The notes under the pieces were generated by a model, which did not search any database, was not told where the DNA came from, and saw only the letters and a list, made by a program, of their open reading frames with translations. From NCBI GenBank assembly GCA_002803225.1, contig NXFV01001620.1:16490-80489 (forward strand): DNA of 64,000 nt. Reading direction: 5' to 3'. The stretch comes from Gamarada debralockiae (lineage: Eukaryota; Ascomycota; Leotiomycetes; Helotiales; Hyphodiscaceae). This document shows, piece by piece, positions 22,617 to 32,989 of this stretch (positions are counted from its first letter, which is position 1; every line of letters begins with the position of its first letter). The translations under genes and the position numbers were made by a program.

Positions 22617-23567
22617 TTAGTACATCCGCGCCACTGGTGCTCTCCATGGCCCTGGAGCTTCGATTATCCGTGCCACTTGTGGCTTTGGTTCTGGCTCATC
22701 TGGCTCTAGTGCAGCACTCTTACGCTTCCGACCACAAATCCCCCTAACAGGTATGACCTCTTTCACAGCACGTGCCACTTGTGGCTTTGGATCTGGCTCA
22801 TCTGGCTCTGGCTTGTCTGCTTCTAATTCAATACTCTTACGCTTCCGACCACGTTTGCCCTTGCCCTTTGTAGCGTCTTTCGCAGCACGCTTTATTCGTG
22901 CCTCCTCGATATCCTCATAGCTCATTACCTTCGCCTTCCCCAGTACGACTGATTTGGTCGATCGGCGAACTTTAGCTTCGTTGTTCATTCTAGTTAAGAG
23001 TTGTTTTTCATTATCGAGGAGGGCACATTGGGCAAGGGACATTTAAGCAGCATTAGCAAGCTTCTGTACATGTCTCTGGAGGCGTGGTATACTCGTCTTG
23101 TTAAGCGTAAGAGCATCCTGTTTAATTATATTATGCAGCGATATAAGAGCCTCTGCTGACACTGGTGTCACAGGCGTTTGTGATACTTCGCTTTGATGAT
23201 AAGAACCCACCTTTATCTCACCTGCTATCAGAGCAGTTGATTGATCTAAGGGCTTCGGTGTAACTCTGAGTACTCTATCTGGGTTGAATGGAAACAAACC
23301 ACTCGCAGCCCATGCGGCGGTGATATTTTTCTTTGTAAATGCCTTTTCCCTTGTAGGGCTATACAGAGAGGTGAAATGTTGCTTGCCGACTGTATTTGCA
23401 CCTCCTTGAAACAGCCTATCAGCCTCGTTGCGGTAGGCTGCCTTTAAGGGTGCAAATACCCCGACATCACAGGGCTAGAGCTTGTGGGAGGTATAGGAGG
23501 GGAGACGATATAGGATAATGTTATTTTCGAAACAAAACTCTAACGCTTCAAGGGTCTCGTGCGTCCC

Positions 23568-23572
23568 GAAGC
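23568..23572. other. 5-bp target-site duplication, left copy
   Basis: gaagc directly left of the left LTR. The matching copy is at 29980-29984. Together they prove insertion by integrase instead of recombination between unrelated LTRs. Confidence 0.9.
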
Positions 23573-23737
23573 AGTTGGATCCCTGATCACGTGACACGCT
23601 AGCATGTGACTGTGAGTCACATGCTTGAGTCATGTGGCATTGCTACCTAATTTGTCTGATGACCATAAAGAACAGTATCTGCCCTGATAGATAGTTTGAA
23701 TATCATTACACTTGTACCTCAGTTCAGAGTTCCTAGT
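23573..23737 (+). repeat. Left LTR of the copia element
   Basis: 165 bp, starting agttggatccctgatcacgt and ending gttcctagt. It differs from the right LTR at four positions that I can see, all C/T transitions. It contains a perfect 10-bp palindrome with a 3-base loop (gcatgtgact gtg agtcacatgc, about 23600-23622). A ggttatgagcc sequence follows directly and could be the primer-binding site. Confidence 0.92.
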
Positions 23738-23835
23738 GGTTATGAGCCTCTTCTTTATGCTTTGAATTGGGACAAGTGGTCAGTGATCACAGACTCAGAC
23801 CCCAGACCCCAGACCCCAGACCCCAGACCCCAGAC

Positions 23836-24780
23836 ATGACTGACTCCAAGATGGACGAGGTCCAAGTTGACCGCAAGCTCAAAGGCAAGACCAACTTCGT
23901 CGGTTGGAAACGCGAGTTTGAGCGTGCGGCTAGAGCGAATGATATCCTTGAATATCTTACTGGCGAAGAAGTTGTTCCTCCCAAGCCTCAGACGGAAGAC
24001 TACTTTGCGAAGTCTGTCAAAATCGAAACCCGCCGAGCCAAAAAGACTGCTTAGACTGCAACTCCGTCAACTGACGCTAATGACGAAAAAGATGATACCC
24101 ACGCCATCCTGATGTCCACCAACAACAACCTTCGATAGCAGATTAATTACAATGAACACAAAAACGCCAAGGACAAGATGAAGCTCGCAGGCAAGTTGCT
24201 AAACACCTGGGTCTCTAACGGCATCAAAATCGAGATCGAAGATTGCGCAGACGCCAAGGAGGCCTACGACTTCATCAAGAAGCGATATGCAGTCACCAAT
24301 GAGCGTGCCCGAGATGGCTTACTAAATCAACTCAACGAACTCAAGCTTAAAGACTGCTCATCTGTGACTGAGTACACCAACAAAGCGCGCCAGATCAAAG
24401 CCGATCTTAAGACCGTCAAATATAATATGACTGATAACATGCTCGCCACTGCTCTTCTTTATGGTCTCCCTTCCAACTATCGTGGTTTCAAAGAGCAGTA
24501 CGATTGGATCCGCTCGACCAAACCCGACGATCCTCCTGACCTGGACTACCTCTATAAACGCCTGCATATCGAAAAGGCCAAGCAAATCCGCATCAAAGAA
24601 GAGAGGAAGGCTAAGGATAAGGCTAAGAAAGAAGCGAGCAGCAATACCAGTGGTAGCACCGGTCACAACGGCAGCCAGAGGCCAAGACGTGAGGACAGGA
24701 GCCATTTGAAGTGCAGCTATCCGGACTGCGGCAAGACCGGTCATACTAAAGAAAATTACTAGACGAAGTACCCGGACAAA
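23836..24780 (+). pseudogene. Copia gag (capsid/nucleocapsid) region
   Basis: It starts at ATG 23836 after a short tandem run of ccagacc. The text KTNFVGWKREFERAARANDI and later AYDFIKKRYAVTNERARDGL and DNMLATALLYGLPSNYRGF is the retrotransposon gag (UBN2-like) fold. A Lys-rich tail leads to a zinc knuckle at 24712-24759: C-x4-C-x4-H-x4 and then Tyr where the family has Cys (TAC for TGC), followed at once by TAG. Two G-to-A changes explain both. Stops also occur near 24052 and 24138. Confidence 0.85.
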
Positions 24781-24939
24781 GTCCCACGTTCCCTCAAGGA
24801 AAACTCCAGTACTAACACCGTCAACAAGTCCGTCAACAACAAGCTAATCAATAGTATAGGTGGTAATACAGAAACCAACCTCACTACTTTCAAAGAGGCT
24901 TACTCTTGTCCCGATAGCCTAGGTACAGCTCCCTCCCCT

Positions 24940-26735
24940 GTACTTTATGCAAACATAGCTGACACTTCGCCACAGATGCGTAGTGTTAGGGCGTACAGGA
25001 AGTTGCAGGGATTAGGGGGAGCTAGTACTAGCGATTTGGGGGTAAGAGAATTAAGTCTTGCAAAGAGAACCTTAGGAGCTTTCTTAGTCGGCATATCCTG
25101 TACACTAGACACGTGGTTAGCGGACACTGGAGCTAATATGTATATTGTCAATGATATCAAATGGTTCAAAAAGGAGACTTTTCGTTCATTCAACGACTGC
25201 TTAATAGACATCAGTACTGCCGATGGCTCTACTACCCTTGAAGTCAAAGGTGGGGGGGTAGTTTAAGTGATTCTTAAAACCCCTGATGGGTTTCTAGTGA
25301 CGGTGTTACTTTTAGAAGTTGCTTACGCTCCTCAAGGGAAATGCAATCTATTCTCAGGCGGGATGTTCGCTCAGAAAGCTAAGCTAACGGGCGTCTATAA
25401 TGATCAGTATATAACGTGGATAAACGGCCAAGGACATAAGATTAGACATATTATTTTCAAGAATGGTCTATACTACCTCGACGCTTAGAAGGCACTCAAC
25501 CCTTTTGAATCGGGAGAGGTTATTGTAGCCACAATCAACTTTGATGACCCGGTATAGAAATGGCATCGTTGACTCGGATACCTTAGATTTCAGAATATGT
25601 TGAATCTGCTGGATTCCTCTACTAGAATGGAAGTCATACTAGCGCAGATCAGGGCTAAGCTCAAGGCAGTGTGCCTAGTATATGCAGTCACACAGGCTCT
25701 AGTCAAGATCCCACGGGATCTAGCTAAGCGCCGCGTGTAAGAGCTAGGACAGATAGTGCACGTTGACGTATAGGGACTATACCCGATTGAAGGTTTTGAT
25801 GGCACGAAATACTTCCTTTTTATTACCGACGACTGTACCCGGTACATATAGAGTACGCGATTCGATTGCAAATACCAGCTCCTTGAAGTCTTCAAATCCC
25901 TGGTCAAAATCATCCAGAAGGCCTATAACATCACCATTCGGTGCTGCCGCCTAGACAACGAGTTTGAGAAAGGACCGGTTAGCAGATGGTGCGACGCCTA
26001 TTCTATAGTCAGAGAACCTATCGAACCGTATGCACATTATTAGAATGGAGTCGCTAAAAGAACTAATTGTATAATTCGAGAAAAGACTACACCTATGGTA
26101 TAAGAAACGTCTATCTCTAGATAAGTATCAAAGATCATCTTGGAGAAGGGCACTGAGCTTCTCCGTGTCTCGAGTATCCCAGAGAACCTCTGGCCCGAAG
26201 CCATATAACATGCCGTCTGGCTTAAAAACCAAATACCGGCGCGGGCGTTACGGAAGAAAGACGCGAAGACTCTATACGAAGCCTTGAAGGGGGACAAACC
26301 CACTTTCTCGCGAGAACGCATATAGGGCAGCCAAGCGTATATCACCTATCCTCTAGAGTTTTGAACTTCGGCCAAAATGACTAAGCTACATAGCCCTCGT
26401 AGCTAGCTAGGCTATTTCGTTGGTTGCGAAAGCGAGGCGATATACCATATCTACTCTCCTGAGAAGCACAAGGTCTATCGAATTAGTATTGCCAGGGTCG
26501 AGGACAGTGAGGGACTAGATGATCCCTATAATGTACCTTGCCTAGAAGACAAAGTCCCTACCCCAGATGCTAAGGCCTTAGACCATCTCGCCTCGGAAGG
26601 CGAAGAAGAGACACTGGGTGATCGTGGCAGCGACTATAAGGACGACCGTGACTCTGATCCTTCTTCAGAAGAGAATCTTGACGAAGCGGCTGGACGAGAA
26701 CAACCCGCTGCAGAAAACTATTTACTAAGCGTAGG
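24940..26735 (+). pseudogene. Copia protease and integrase region
   Basis: The aspartic protease motif LADTGANMYIV lies near 25117-25150. The integrase zinc-binding/GAG-pre region follows (KWHR, RLGYLRFQN type text with a stop, near 25560). The integrase core is around 25741-26340, with HVDV, GFDGTKYFLFITDDCTRY, RLDNEFEKG and GVAKRTN. These give the D, D, E arrangement of a retroviral-type integrase. All are in one frame but interrupted by many TAG/TAA codons. An acidic tail (SEEENLDEAAG-like) runs to about 26720, where the frame changes. Confidence 0.85.
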
Positions 26736-27079
26736 TTGAGACTGAACATACAGACGATAAAGATGCCGATAATAAAGGTAAGGGTGACGGGGAAGGAATA
26801 ATGCCTGTAGTTGTATCTAAGTACTTTAATCGATTTCGATACGCCGGCATGGCCAAGCGTAAGATTGCGGATGATATGACGGTGGCGCTAAAAGGGAGCC
26901 GCCAAGCTACTTATAGTCAAAATGGCGCCAACTAAAATGATTCGTCCTCTGAAGACTTAGACATAAAAGACGACTCCTGGTACTACTCAGATGATGGTTT
27001 TGTGTCCTAGGCGTACTGGAATTTTGTTGCTAAACATAGGGCTTATATAATAAAGAACTACTTACTAGATGACGAAAAA

Positions 27080-27880
27080 TGCGATAAATACTTCCGTTTT
27101 GGACGAAAGTGCGATTTCACAACGAAGGGGACGCTTTGCACGATATGTGTAGAAGGGGGAGGAGGAGTATGCCGACTATAGACAAAGCAAACAAAGAAGC
27201 TAGTTCTTCCAAAAAATCGTGGCTAGAAGAAACAGATTACCGGATTGGAACAGGATCCTTTGTATCGGAAATGTTTCACTTTTTCCGTTCTATGCCTTCT
27301 TGCTAGTCTAGCGGACTTACAATGCAACAGATGTTAGAAATTGAACCGGCCTTGTGTCTAAGACCTGAAGGGGGCTGAGAAATCGAAATACAATGAAGAC
27401 CGTAAAGCAGAAAGGAAACAAGCATTATAAGAGAGACTAGGATTTAGGGCCGTCTCTCGAGACCAGAAGTGCTATTGATGTGCTAAGAAGAGGATAGCAT
27501 GTAATAGAAAACAACCGTATAACAAATGTAATAGCAAACGCCTACGCACAACCTGTTGACTGCAAGGACTAGAGCAGTTACCTATATGTGTTTACTGTAG
27601 TTCTGTCAATGCTTACTACGACCGCAGTCGACTATGTAAGAGGTGTATCAACAAGAAGAGGACGTGCTTGTATGAGGCACAAGGCGGTCTACTCTTTAGA
27701 TTATATATAGTCCCAGATGGCCTAGTCCCAAAGGGGTTCGCCTTAGTAGGAGCTTTGGTGGAAGGAGAGTCATCCGACGACGAGTGTGTACGTTGTCAGA
27801 GGAGAAAATTAAACTGTAGTGGAGAATAACCTTGCTACAGATGTGTCCGGGATTAGATTACTTTCTAAATTGCTTAATGT
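27080..27880 (+). other. Five tandem Zn2Cys6-like clusters inside the copia polyprotein
   Basis: In the same frame as the downstream reverse transcriptase, cysteines recur with binuclear-cluster spacing. Cluster 1 (27080-27172): C-x2-Y-x6-C-x8-C-x2-C-x7-C. Cluster 2 (27263-27355): Y-x2-C-x6-C-x9-C-x2-C-x6-C. Cluster 3 (27470-27556): C-x2-C-x6-C-x5-Y-x2-C-x8-C. Cluster 4 (27587-27667): C-x2-C-x6-Y-x5-C-x2-C-x6-C. Cluster 5 (27785-27847): C-x2-C-x6-C-x5-C-x2-C, sixth cysteine not at normal spacing. Each Y is TAC or TAT, one G-to-A step from a Cys codon. The pattern C-x2-C-x6-C-x5-12-C-x2-C-x6-8-C defines fungal Zn2Cys6 DNA-binding domains. Intervening stops (TAG, TGA, TAA) fit RIP. Role is unknown; DNA or chromatin targeting is a guess. 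Confidence 0.65.
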
Positions 27881-28089
27881 AACTATCGATACTCTAACGG
27901 GACATATAACTTATAGACGGTTCGACCTTTCTAATCAAATGAACTCGGTCAGCCGAGTATCCGGGAGGAGTACGAGAACTACACTAGTAGAAAAAGGAAT
28001 TTATCTAAAGAAGTCAAAACCTTGATAAATACATCTAGAACTAGACGTTTGGCGGATGAGGACGATTTGCAGCCTTAGGTGGCTAATAC

Positions 28090-29738
28090 AGTTAACGATG
28101 ACACTGTTGAAAGTGTACATAGTACGCTATAGGAAGCGGCCAAAGACCGTATTAAACGATTCAAATTCGGACTATCAGTATACCGCGAACGAGCTTCTCT
28201 ACTCCTTGAATTGAAACTAAGCAGCTCTACTAATGCCAAATACTATGAGGCTAAGAAAAAAGAACTCAAATCTCATGAGGAGAAGGGTACTTGGCAGGTC
28301 GTCTTACTCCCGGAAGGGATTAAGCCAGTCACTTCCCGATGGGTAAACACTAATAAATATGGGCTAGACGGACAGCTCTTTAAGCACAAATCTCGCTTGG
28401 TTGCCAGAGGCTTTTAGTAGGAAGAAGGGATTGACTATAAGGAGACGTTTGTGTCAGTAGTCAAGCCTGCTTCGACCTGCATCTTACTAGTATTAGCAGC
28501 CATTCTCTGCTGGTCTATTCACTAAGGAGATATTAAAACTGCTTTCTTGAACAGCGACCTCGATAAGCCAGTCTATATGAAGGCCCCGAAGGACATCAGA
28601 TTACCCCGTGGATTCTGTTTATTGCTCATAAAGGCCCTTTACAAATTAAAACAATCCCCTCGTGCATAGTATCAAAAGCTTTAGAACACTTTAATGGACT
28701 AGGGGTGGCGAATATTAGCCTATGACCTATGTGTCTTTATCAACGATAGTACCGGGCTTATACTCGAAGTCTATATAGACGATATCAATGTTATAGGCAA
28801 GGATATCCAGGCAATTCTTGACTTCAAGACCCAGATCTTATAAACATTCCCTATGACCGACGATGGGGAGTGCTCCTGGTACCTAGGAATATACGTAGAG
28901 CAGAAACCTGGAGAAATTCGTATTCATCAAAAATAATACATCAACTAGATTGTCGCTAAGTATAGATTCAGCTAAGTTACACTAGTCAAAACGCCTCTTG
29001 ATAAAGATATCAAGCTTGCTAAGGAGAATAACTATACCGCTTATCCTAAATTTTGCACAAAGTATTAATCCAAAGTCGGATCACTTAATTTTGCTAGTAA
29101 TCAGACGAGACTAGATATTGCCTTTGTGACGGGCTATATCGCTTGATATGCATCCAATCCAAATCAGACACATATGAGTGCCGTGGATCGCATCTTTACA
29201 TACCTTAAGAATGATCCAAGGAAGGCAATTGTTTATTTAAGAAGACACGGTCTTCAACTAAAAGGTTTCGTAGATAGTGATTTTGCTGGGTATGAAGACT
29301 CGTATAGGTTATTGACTAGGTGGGTATTTACCCTTGCTAGAGGACTTATTTCCTAGTCATCTCAGAGACAGAAAATGGTGGCTATATCAACTATGGATAT
29401 AGAGTATATTGCAGGCGCAGAGGCTGTAAAGGAAGCCGTGTGGATTCGTAACTTTATCAACGATCTTTGTATTCCGGGAGTCTATATCGATACGGTCCTA
29501 CTATATATTAATAACAACTTAGCCTTAAAGCTTACGAGAAATCCAAAATTCTATAGCAGGTCAAAACATATTGATGTTAAGCACTATTTCATTTGCGAAA
29601 AAGTAGACGAAGAAGTCATCAATACCTAACGTGTGGAAACGAGGGATAACTTGGCTGATGTATTTACTAAAGCCTTACTAAGGCCTACGCATGAGGATAT
29701 AGTGAATCGACTGAATCTTCTGTTAGGGGGAGATTAGA
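28090..29738 (+). pseudogene. Copia reverse transcriptase and RNase H region
   Basis: RT begins with YYEAKKKELKSHEEKGTW and then SRWVNTNKYGLDGQLFKHKS, LVARGF, GDIKTAFLNSDLDKPVYMK and KALYKLKQSPRA. The catalytic box is YIDDINVIG near 28771-28795. RNase H shows GFVDSDFAGYEDS, IEYIAGAEAVKEAVWI, SRSKHIDVKHYF and ADVFTKAL near the end. All follow frame 2 relative to the window start but are interrupted by stops where Gln or Trp is expected (for example H*GDIKTAFLN, QSPRA*YQKL). Confidence 0.9.
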
Positions 29739-29814
29739 GACTATAATGTCAGATCAGGTTGTGGGATCCTTTGAGGGTGCCACGGGCCCCTTCGGGTCCG
29801 TGGCACAAGGGGAG

Positions 29815-29979
29815 AGTTGGATCCCTGATCACGTGACACGCTAGCATGTGACTGTGAGTCACATGCTTGAGTCATGTGGCATTGCTACCTAATTTGTCTG
29901 ATGACTATAAAGAATAGTATCTGCCCTGATAGATAGTTTGAATATCATCACACTTGTACCTTAGTTCAGAGTTCCTAGT
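29815..29979 (+). repeat. Right LTR of the copia element
   Basis: 165 bp, matching the left LTR except for four C/T transitions. It is preceded by a polypurine tract and a strong hairpin at 29778-29807 (gtgccacgg ... ccgtggcac). Confidence 0.92.
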
Positions 29980-29984
29980 GAAGC
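29980..29984. other. 5-bp target-site duplication, right copy
   Basis: gaagc directly right of the right LTR, identical to 23568-23572. Confidence 0.9.
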
Positions 29985-30807
29985 CGTCACAAATCAGCAC
30001 TCGTGGCTTCTAGTTAGCATGTCCTCTTGTTTGGGGATCAAACACGCCCTTAAGCCACTCCAAACTGATCTTAGAGTCAGTGTATCCAGATTCGGAGCAT
30101 GTATAATGCCATCCAGGGGTAGGGAACGTGGTCCAGTTGCTTCGATGGGTAGTAGCTGGCCGAATGATCATTGGTAATAAAGACCTACTGTTTGCACTTA
30201 TATATTCGATGGCAGTTACTACCGTTCGCTTGACGCCCGCGCCTCTATAGTCTCGCGGATCGTCCTTACTAATAAGAACTTTGACAGAGCTAAGTATACA
30301 TAATATAACTCCCGTCTCGTCCATGTTATAAACATTCTCTGGTAGAATGGCAGGATCTTGTAATACCTTTCCGATTATCTCAAACCAGTGTATTATCTTA
30401 TATATATTGTTCTCATGTCGTTTCCAGTCTATCGCCCTTACTCTTCGTGATTTGAGTGCTGGGTGATGCTTCTGGAAGCCCTGAGCCCAGTTCTTGCCCG
30501 GAGGCTTGATCGCTTTATCCGTCGTGGAACGTTGGCGGGCGATACTAAAGGCAAGTGAAGGTAGGATCTTTATTTGCACAGGATATCCGAGGTCAGCCTT
30601 TAGTCTTAGAAACTTCTCGAGGGCTTTTTCTTCCGGCGGAGTGAGATACTGTTGACCTTGGGCCTTCTGTTCTTTCGAGCATCGCCCATGCTCTCGATGA
30701 TAAAGGGTAGTCAAGGGACTCCACTACGTTTTGATCTGGTATCATATGTTTGAGGCTCTCCCGGCACGGGGGCCTCTGCGAGGACTTTACTGGCGCGGTC
30801 ACTCATG

Positions 30808-31180
30808 AAGCGTTACCTTATTATGAAATGGAGATGGGATAGGGATTAGAATGCAGACACGTCTACGTGGCAGCTCTGGAAACTTCTCGAAGAACGCCAC
30901 ACTTCACGTGCACTGTGCTATTTTAATCACAACTAGCGCGACATAAAACATATTTCTATAAGTGCCCTCTTCGCTTAGAATACCAATGCAGCTACCCTGG
31001 GGAGTAGCTGTATTAATGATTTCTTTGCTTATTAAGATACGTGGAGTTTGTGTACCCCCCATCATGTCCGTATAAATCCGGCATATAGGTTCCCTGTAGC
31101 CTGTGTCTTCAAAACTCGAAAGCCCATTTTATTGTTGATAGGAGCTTCGTGCTACTGTCCCGAAAATTAGAGACAGGCCA
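30808..31180. other. Gap beyond the transposase start
   Basis: No gene is seen. It presumably includes the 5' flank and terminal repeat of the pogo element, which I could not delimit. A short inverted repeat (cagctaccctggggagtagctg, near 30991-31012) is present. Confidence 0.4.
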
Positions 31181-31575
31181 ATGGTTATGATAGAGCATGG
31201 GGGAACAGTCAAAACGAATTTCAACGCCATCAACGGGACGATCGATAGAATCATACAATCGAAGTATTTTGCTCCCAAAATCTATTGGTTTATAGAGAAC
31301 TGGCTGAAGAACAACAGCAAACTGACTGTAACTTTATATATTTGTGTGGTAGAGATGTGAGACCCCCAAACCATGAAGTCGTTTCGGCACCTAGGGTTTT
31401 TCGGCACCTAGGGATGAACGTTATACAAGATGTTAGAAAATGGACAAACTGTGGTTGCACAGTCAAGGCTGGCAGCGTCAAAGATTGCAAGCAAAAAGGG
31501 ACAGCCGATTGCAAGGGGGTTCAGGACAATGTAATTGCATGGTTCTCAGGTTATTGCCCTGACCATCCGCCTTAA
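31181..31575 (+). CDS. Unrecognised fragment pair with Cys-rich 3' part
   Basis: An ATG at 31181 opens MVMIEHGGTVKTNFNAINGT for about 60 codons. In the next frame, 31285-31575 continues with a Cys-rich C-terminus (NCGCTVKAGSVKDC, TADCKGVQDNVIAWFSGYC). The translation looks protein-like, and the frame change may be a lesion or a missed intron. A short tandem duplication of ttcggcacctaggg sits between the halves. A relative of the 5' part occurs at 33208-33320. The family is unknown to me. Confidence 0.35.
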
Positions 31576-31635
31576 GAGAAGGAGCTGGATAGGTGGAAAC
31601 AAGTTATATTGGGACTGTAAATCTATTAAGTCGTT

Positions 31636-32240
31636 CTACATCAGAGCCAATGCCATACATACCGTCGGTATAGACCCAGCTTGGAAAAAAAGATAGAACT
31701 GCACTTCTAATCGACCTGCAAAGCTAAAGTCGATCAAGATAAGATGGCCACCCTCTTCCATCATGATGTTGCTGGGACTAAAGTCACCGTGGCTGAACCT
31801 AGCAGAATGAAGCCAATAAAGTGTTCGCTTGATGTCATCAGTTCTCGAACACAACTCGGATGGTTCGAGTTTGGAGAGCTTTTTCATTCGGTACCCGCAA
31901 GCGATCCCATTGTCTAGGCCGGGTTGCTAGTCGATTTCCACAACGGGCAATCCGAGCTTTGCTAGTTCAACGAGTATATCGAATTCATGTTAAATGAGCT
32001 TGATAGATAGGTCGTCTGAGGAGGCAAGCTTCAGAATAGGAAATCGACGGTGCTCGGTGATTCGAATAGATGCGTGAGAACCGTAATCAAGTATCATTGA
32101 GTCTTTCCAGATTACAGCTATCTCATAACTTTGATGTACTGACGAAACTTCGACATTCTTGAGGAAGGGGAAAGTTATAAGATCAGGGTACTCAGGCGAA
32201 CCCAACCAAGTGATAGAAAACGGCTGGTGATTGTAATCGA
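31636..32240 (-). pseudogene. Kinase-like (aminoglycoside-phosphotransferase/protein-kinase fold) remnant
   Basis: The reverse frame reads WLGSPEYPDLITFPFL, a stretch ending LSIKLI at a TAA, then HEFDILVELAKLGLPVV, MKKLSKLEPSE, LHSARFSHGDFSPSNIMM and GGHLILIDFSFAG. HGD-x4-N corresponds to the catalytic loop and DFS to the DFG metal-binding motif of protein-kinase-like enzymes. The TAA at about 31990 (Gln expected) and a TAG near 31930 in the same frame show it is inactive. The upstream part at 32192-32542 may be a decayed N-terminus. Confidence 0.6.
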
Positions 32241-32646
32241 CGATGCATCGGTACGATCCACGGACTCCCGTACTTTGAGGTGGTGTTATAGGCTTGGCGT
32301 CGTATCCCTAGAGGGTCTGAGGGGGTTGCGTCGCATACGAGTTTATTGAGGTTTGTAGAGGACGTCTGAGTCGGGGTTTCGTCTGCTAGCTGTTGTTGCG
32401 CAATCTCATTTTCCGGGAGTGCTCTCCTGATTCCAGTTAGTTGGCAGTGGATTGGTGCACCAGATGATCTATACCTTCTGCGGGTCTTCGCAATTGAGTG
32501 CGAGCCATGTCGGGCTTCGTAGCTCGAAATCAGGACAGACACCAGCCAGATAGTTGATTAGGCTAGGGTAACCGCGCATCTCCCTTAACCGCGGTAGCAC
32601 TTCCAGTCGAAATATCAGATGTTGTAGTTACCACAAAGTCGGCGGC

Positions 32647-32934
32647 TTGAAGAACGTGCAAGTGTCGCCGCTGTGGTGCAATGCCGTTGTGGTGCAATGC
32701 CGCGTGGCAACCGACTTCGTCGTCCTCGTAAATGGAGATAACGAATCGACCACAATCGCTCTACGGAGAATCAGTCTCCCGAACCTGAAGCTGAAAACAA
32801 GAACGAAGCCGTACTATATACTATGTGTTGAAGTCGATGTTTTTGACCCTTTGGAGGTAGTAGAATCTTTGCTGGACGATTTTTGGACATTCACTGTCGC
32901 CGATTTCTCGGACCATTCAAAAACTTGTGCCTAG
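32647..32934 (+). CDS. Unrecognised ORF, 95 aa
   Basis: Open frame with a plausible but unknown translation (contains DFVVLVNGDNESTTIALRRI). It starts in a short direct repeat (gtggtgcaatgccg twice). There is no motif, signal or neighbour that gives a role. It may be a chance frame. Confidence 0.2.
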   Translation: MKNVQVSPLWCNAVVVQCRVATDFVVLVNGDNESTTIALRRISLPNLKLKTRTKPYYILCVEVDVFDPLEVVESLLDDFWTFTVADFSDHSKTCA

Positions 32935-32989
32935 GGAAAAAATCTTCCAACCTCAGCCACAGCTGACTCTGGGCGCCTGAGGCTTTAAG

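Larger units (their letters stand above)
23573..29979 (+). mobile_element. Ty1/copia-type LTR retrotransposon, 6.4 kb, inactivated
   Basis: It is bounded by 165-bp LTRs and a 5-bp target duplication gaagc (23568-23572 and 29980-29984). Order of domains is gag, protease, integrase, a cysteine-rich block, reverse transcriptase and RNase H, which is the copia order with integrase before RT. A purine tract (caaggggag) precedes the right LTR. Many in-frame stops are present, predominantly TAG/TAA where the family needs Gln or Trp, plus at least one frame change near 26735 between integrase and RT. These CpA-to-TpA type changes on both strands are the classic RIP pattern. Target is the second catalytic region of a pogo transposase. 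Confidence 0.95.
22617..30807 (-). mobile_element. Pogo/Fot1-type DDE transposase gene, decayed and split by a copia insertion
   Basis: The minus strand from about 30807 (MSDRASKVLAEAPVP) carries an N-terminal helix-turn-helix region (LTPPEEKALEKFLRLKADLG), a CENP-B-like block (KNWAQGFQKHHPALKSRR), the first catalytic Asp in YNMDETGV, and a block ending CDGF at 29985. The gene resumes at 23567 with GTHETLEALEFCFENN, RLPSYTSHKL, then PCDVGVF, SGLFPFNPDRVLR and a basic C-terminus. The C-terminus contains two copies of a GRKRKS...PEP...KPQVAR block and ends at 22617. Removing the copia element with one 5-bp duplication restores CDGF|GTHE exactly. In-frame stops (AN*KPRV, SHKL*PCD) and a frameshift near 30714 show it is dead. 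Confidence 0.9.

Noticed and set aside
27785..27850. A free-standing Zn2Cys6 transcription factor inside the transposon
   Set aside because: The cysteine block is in the same frame as the reverse transcriptase and has no start, introns or middle-homology region of its own, so it is treated as part of the element's polyprotein.
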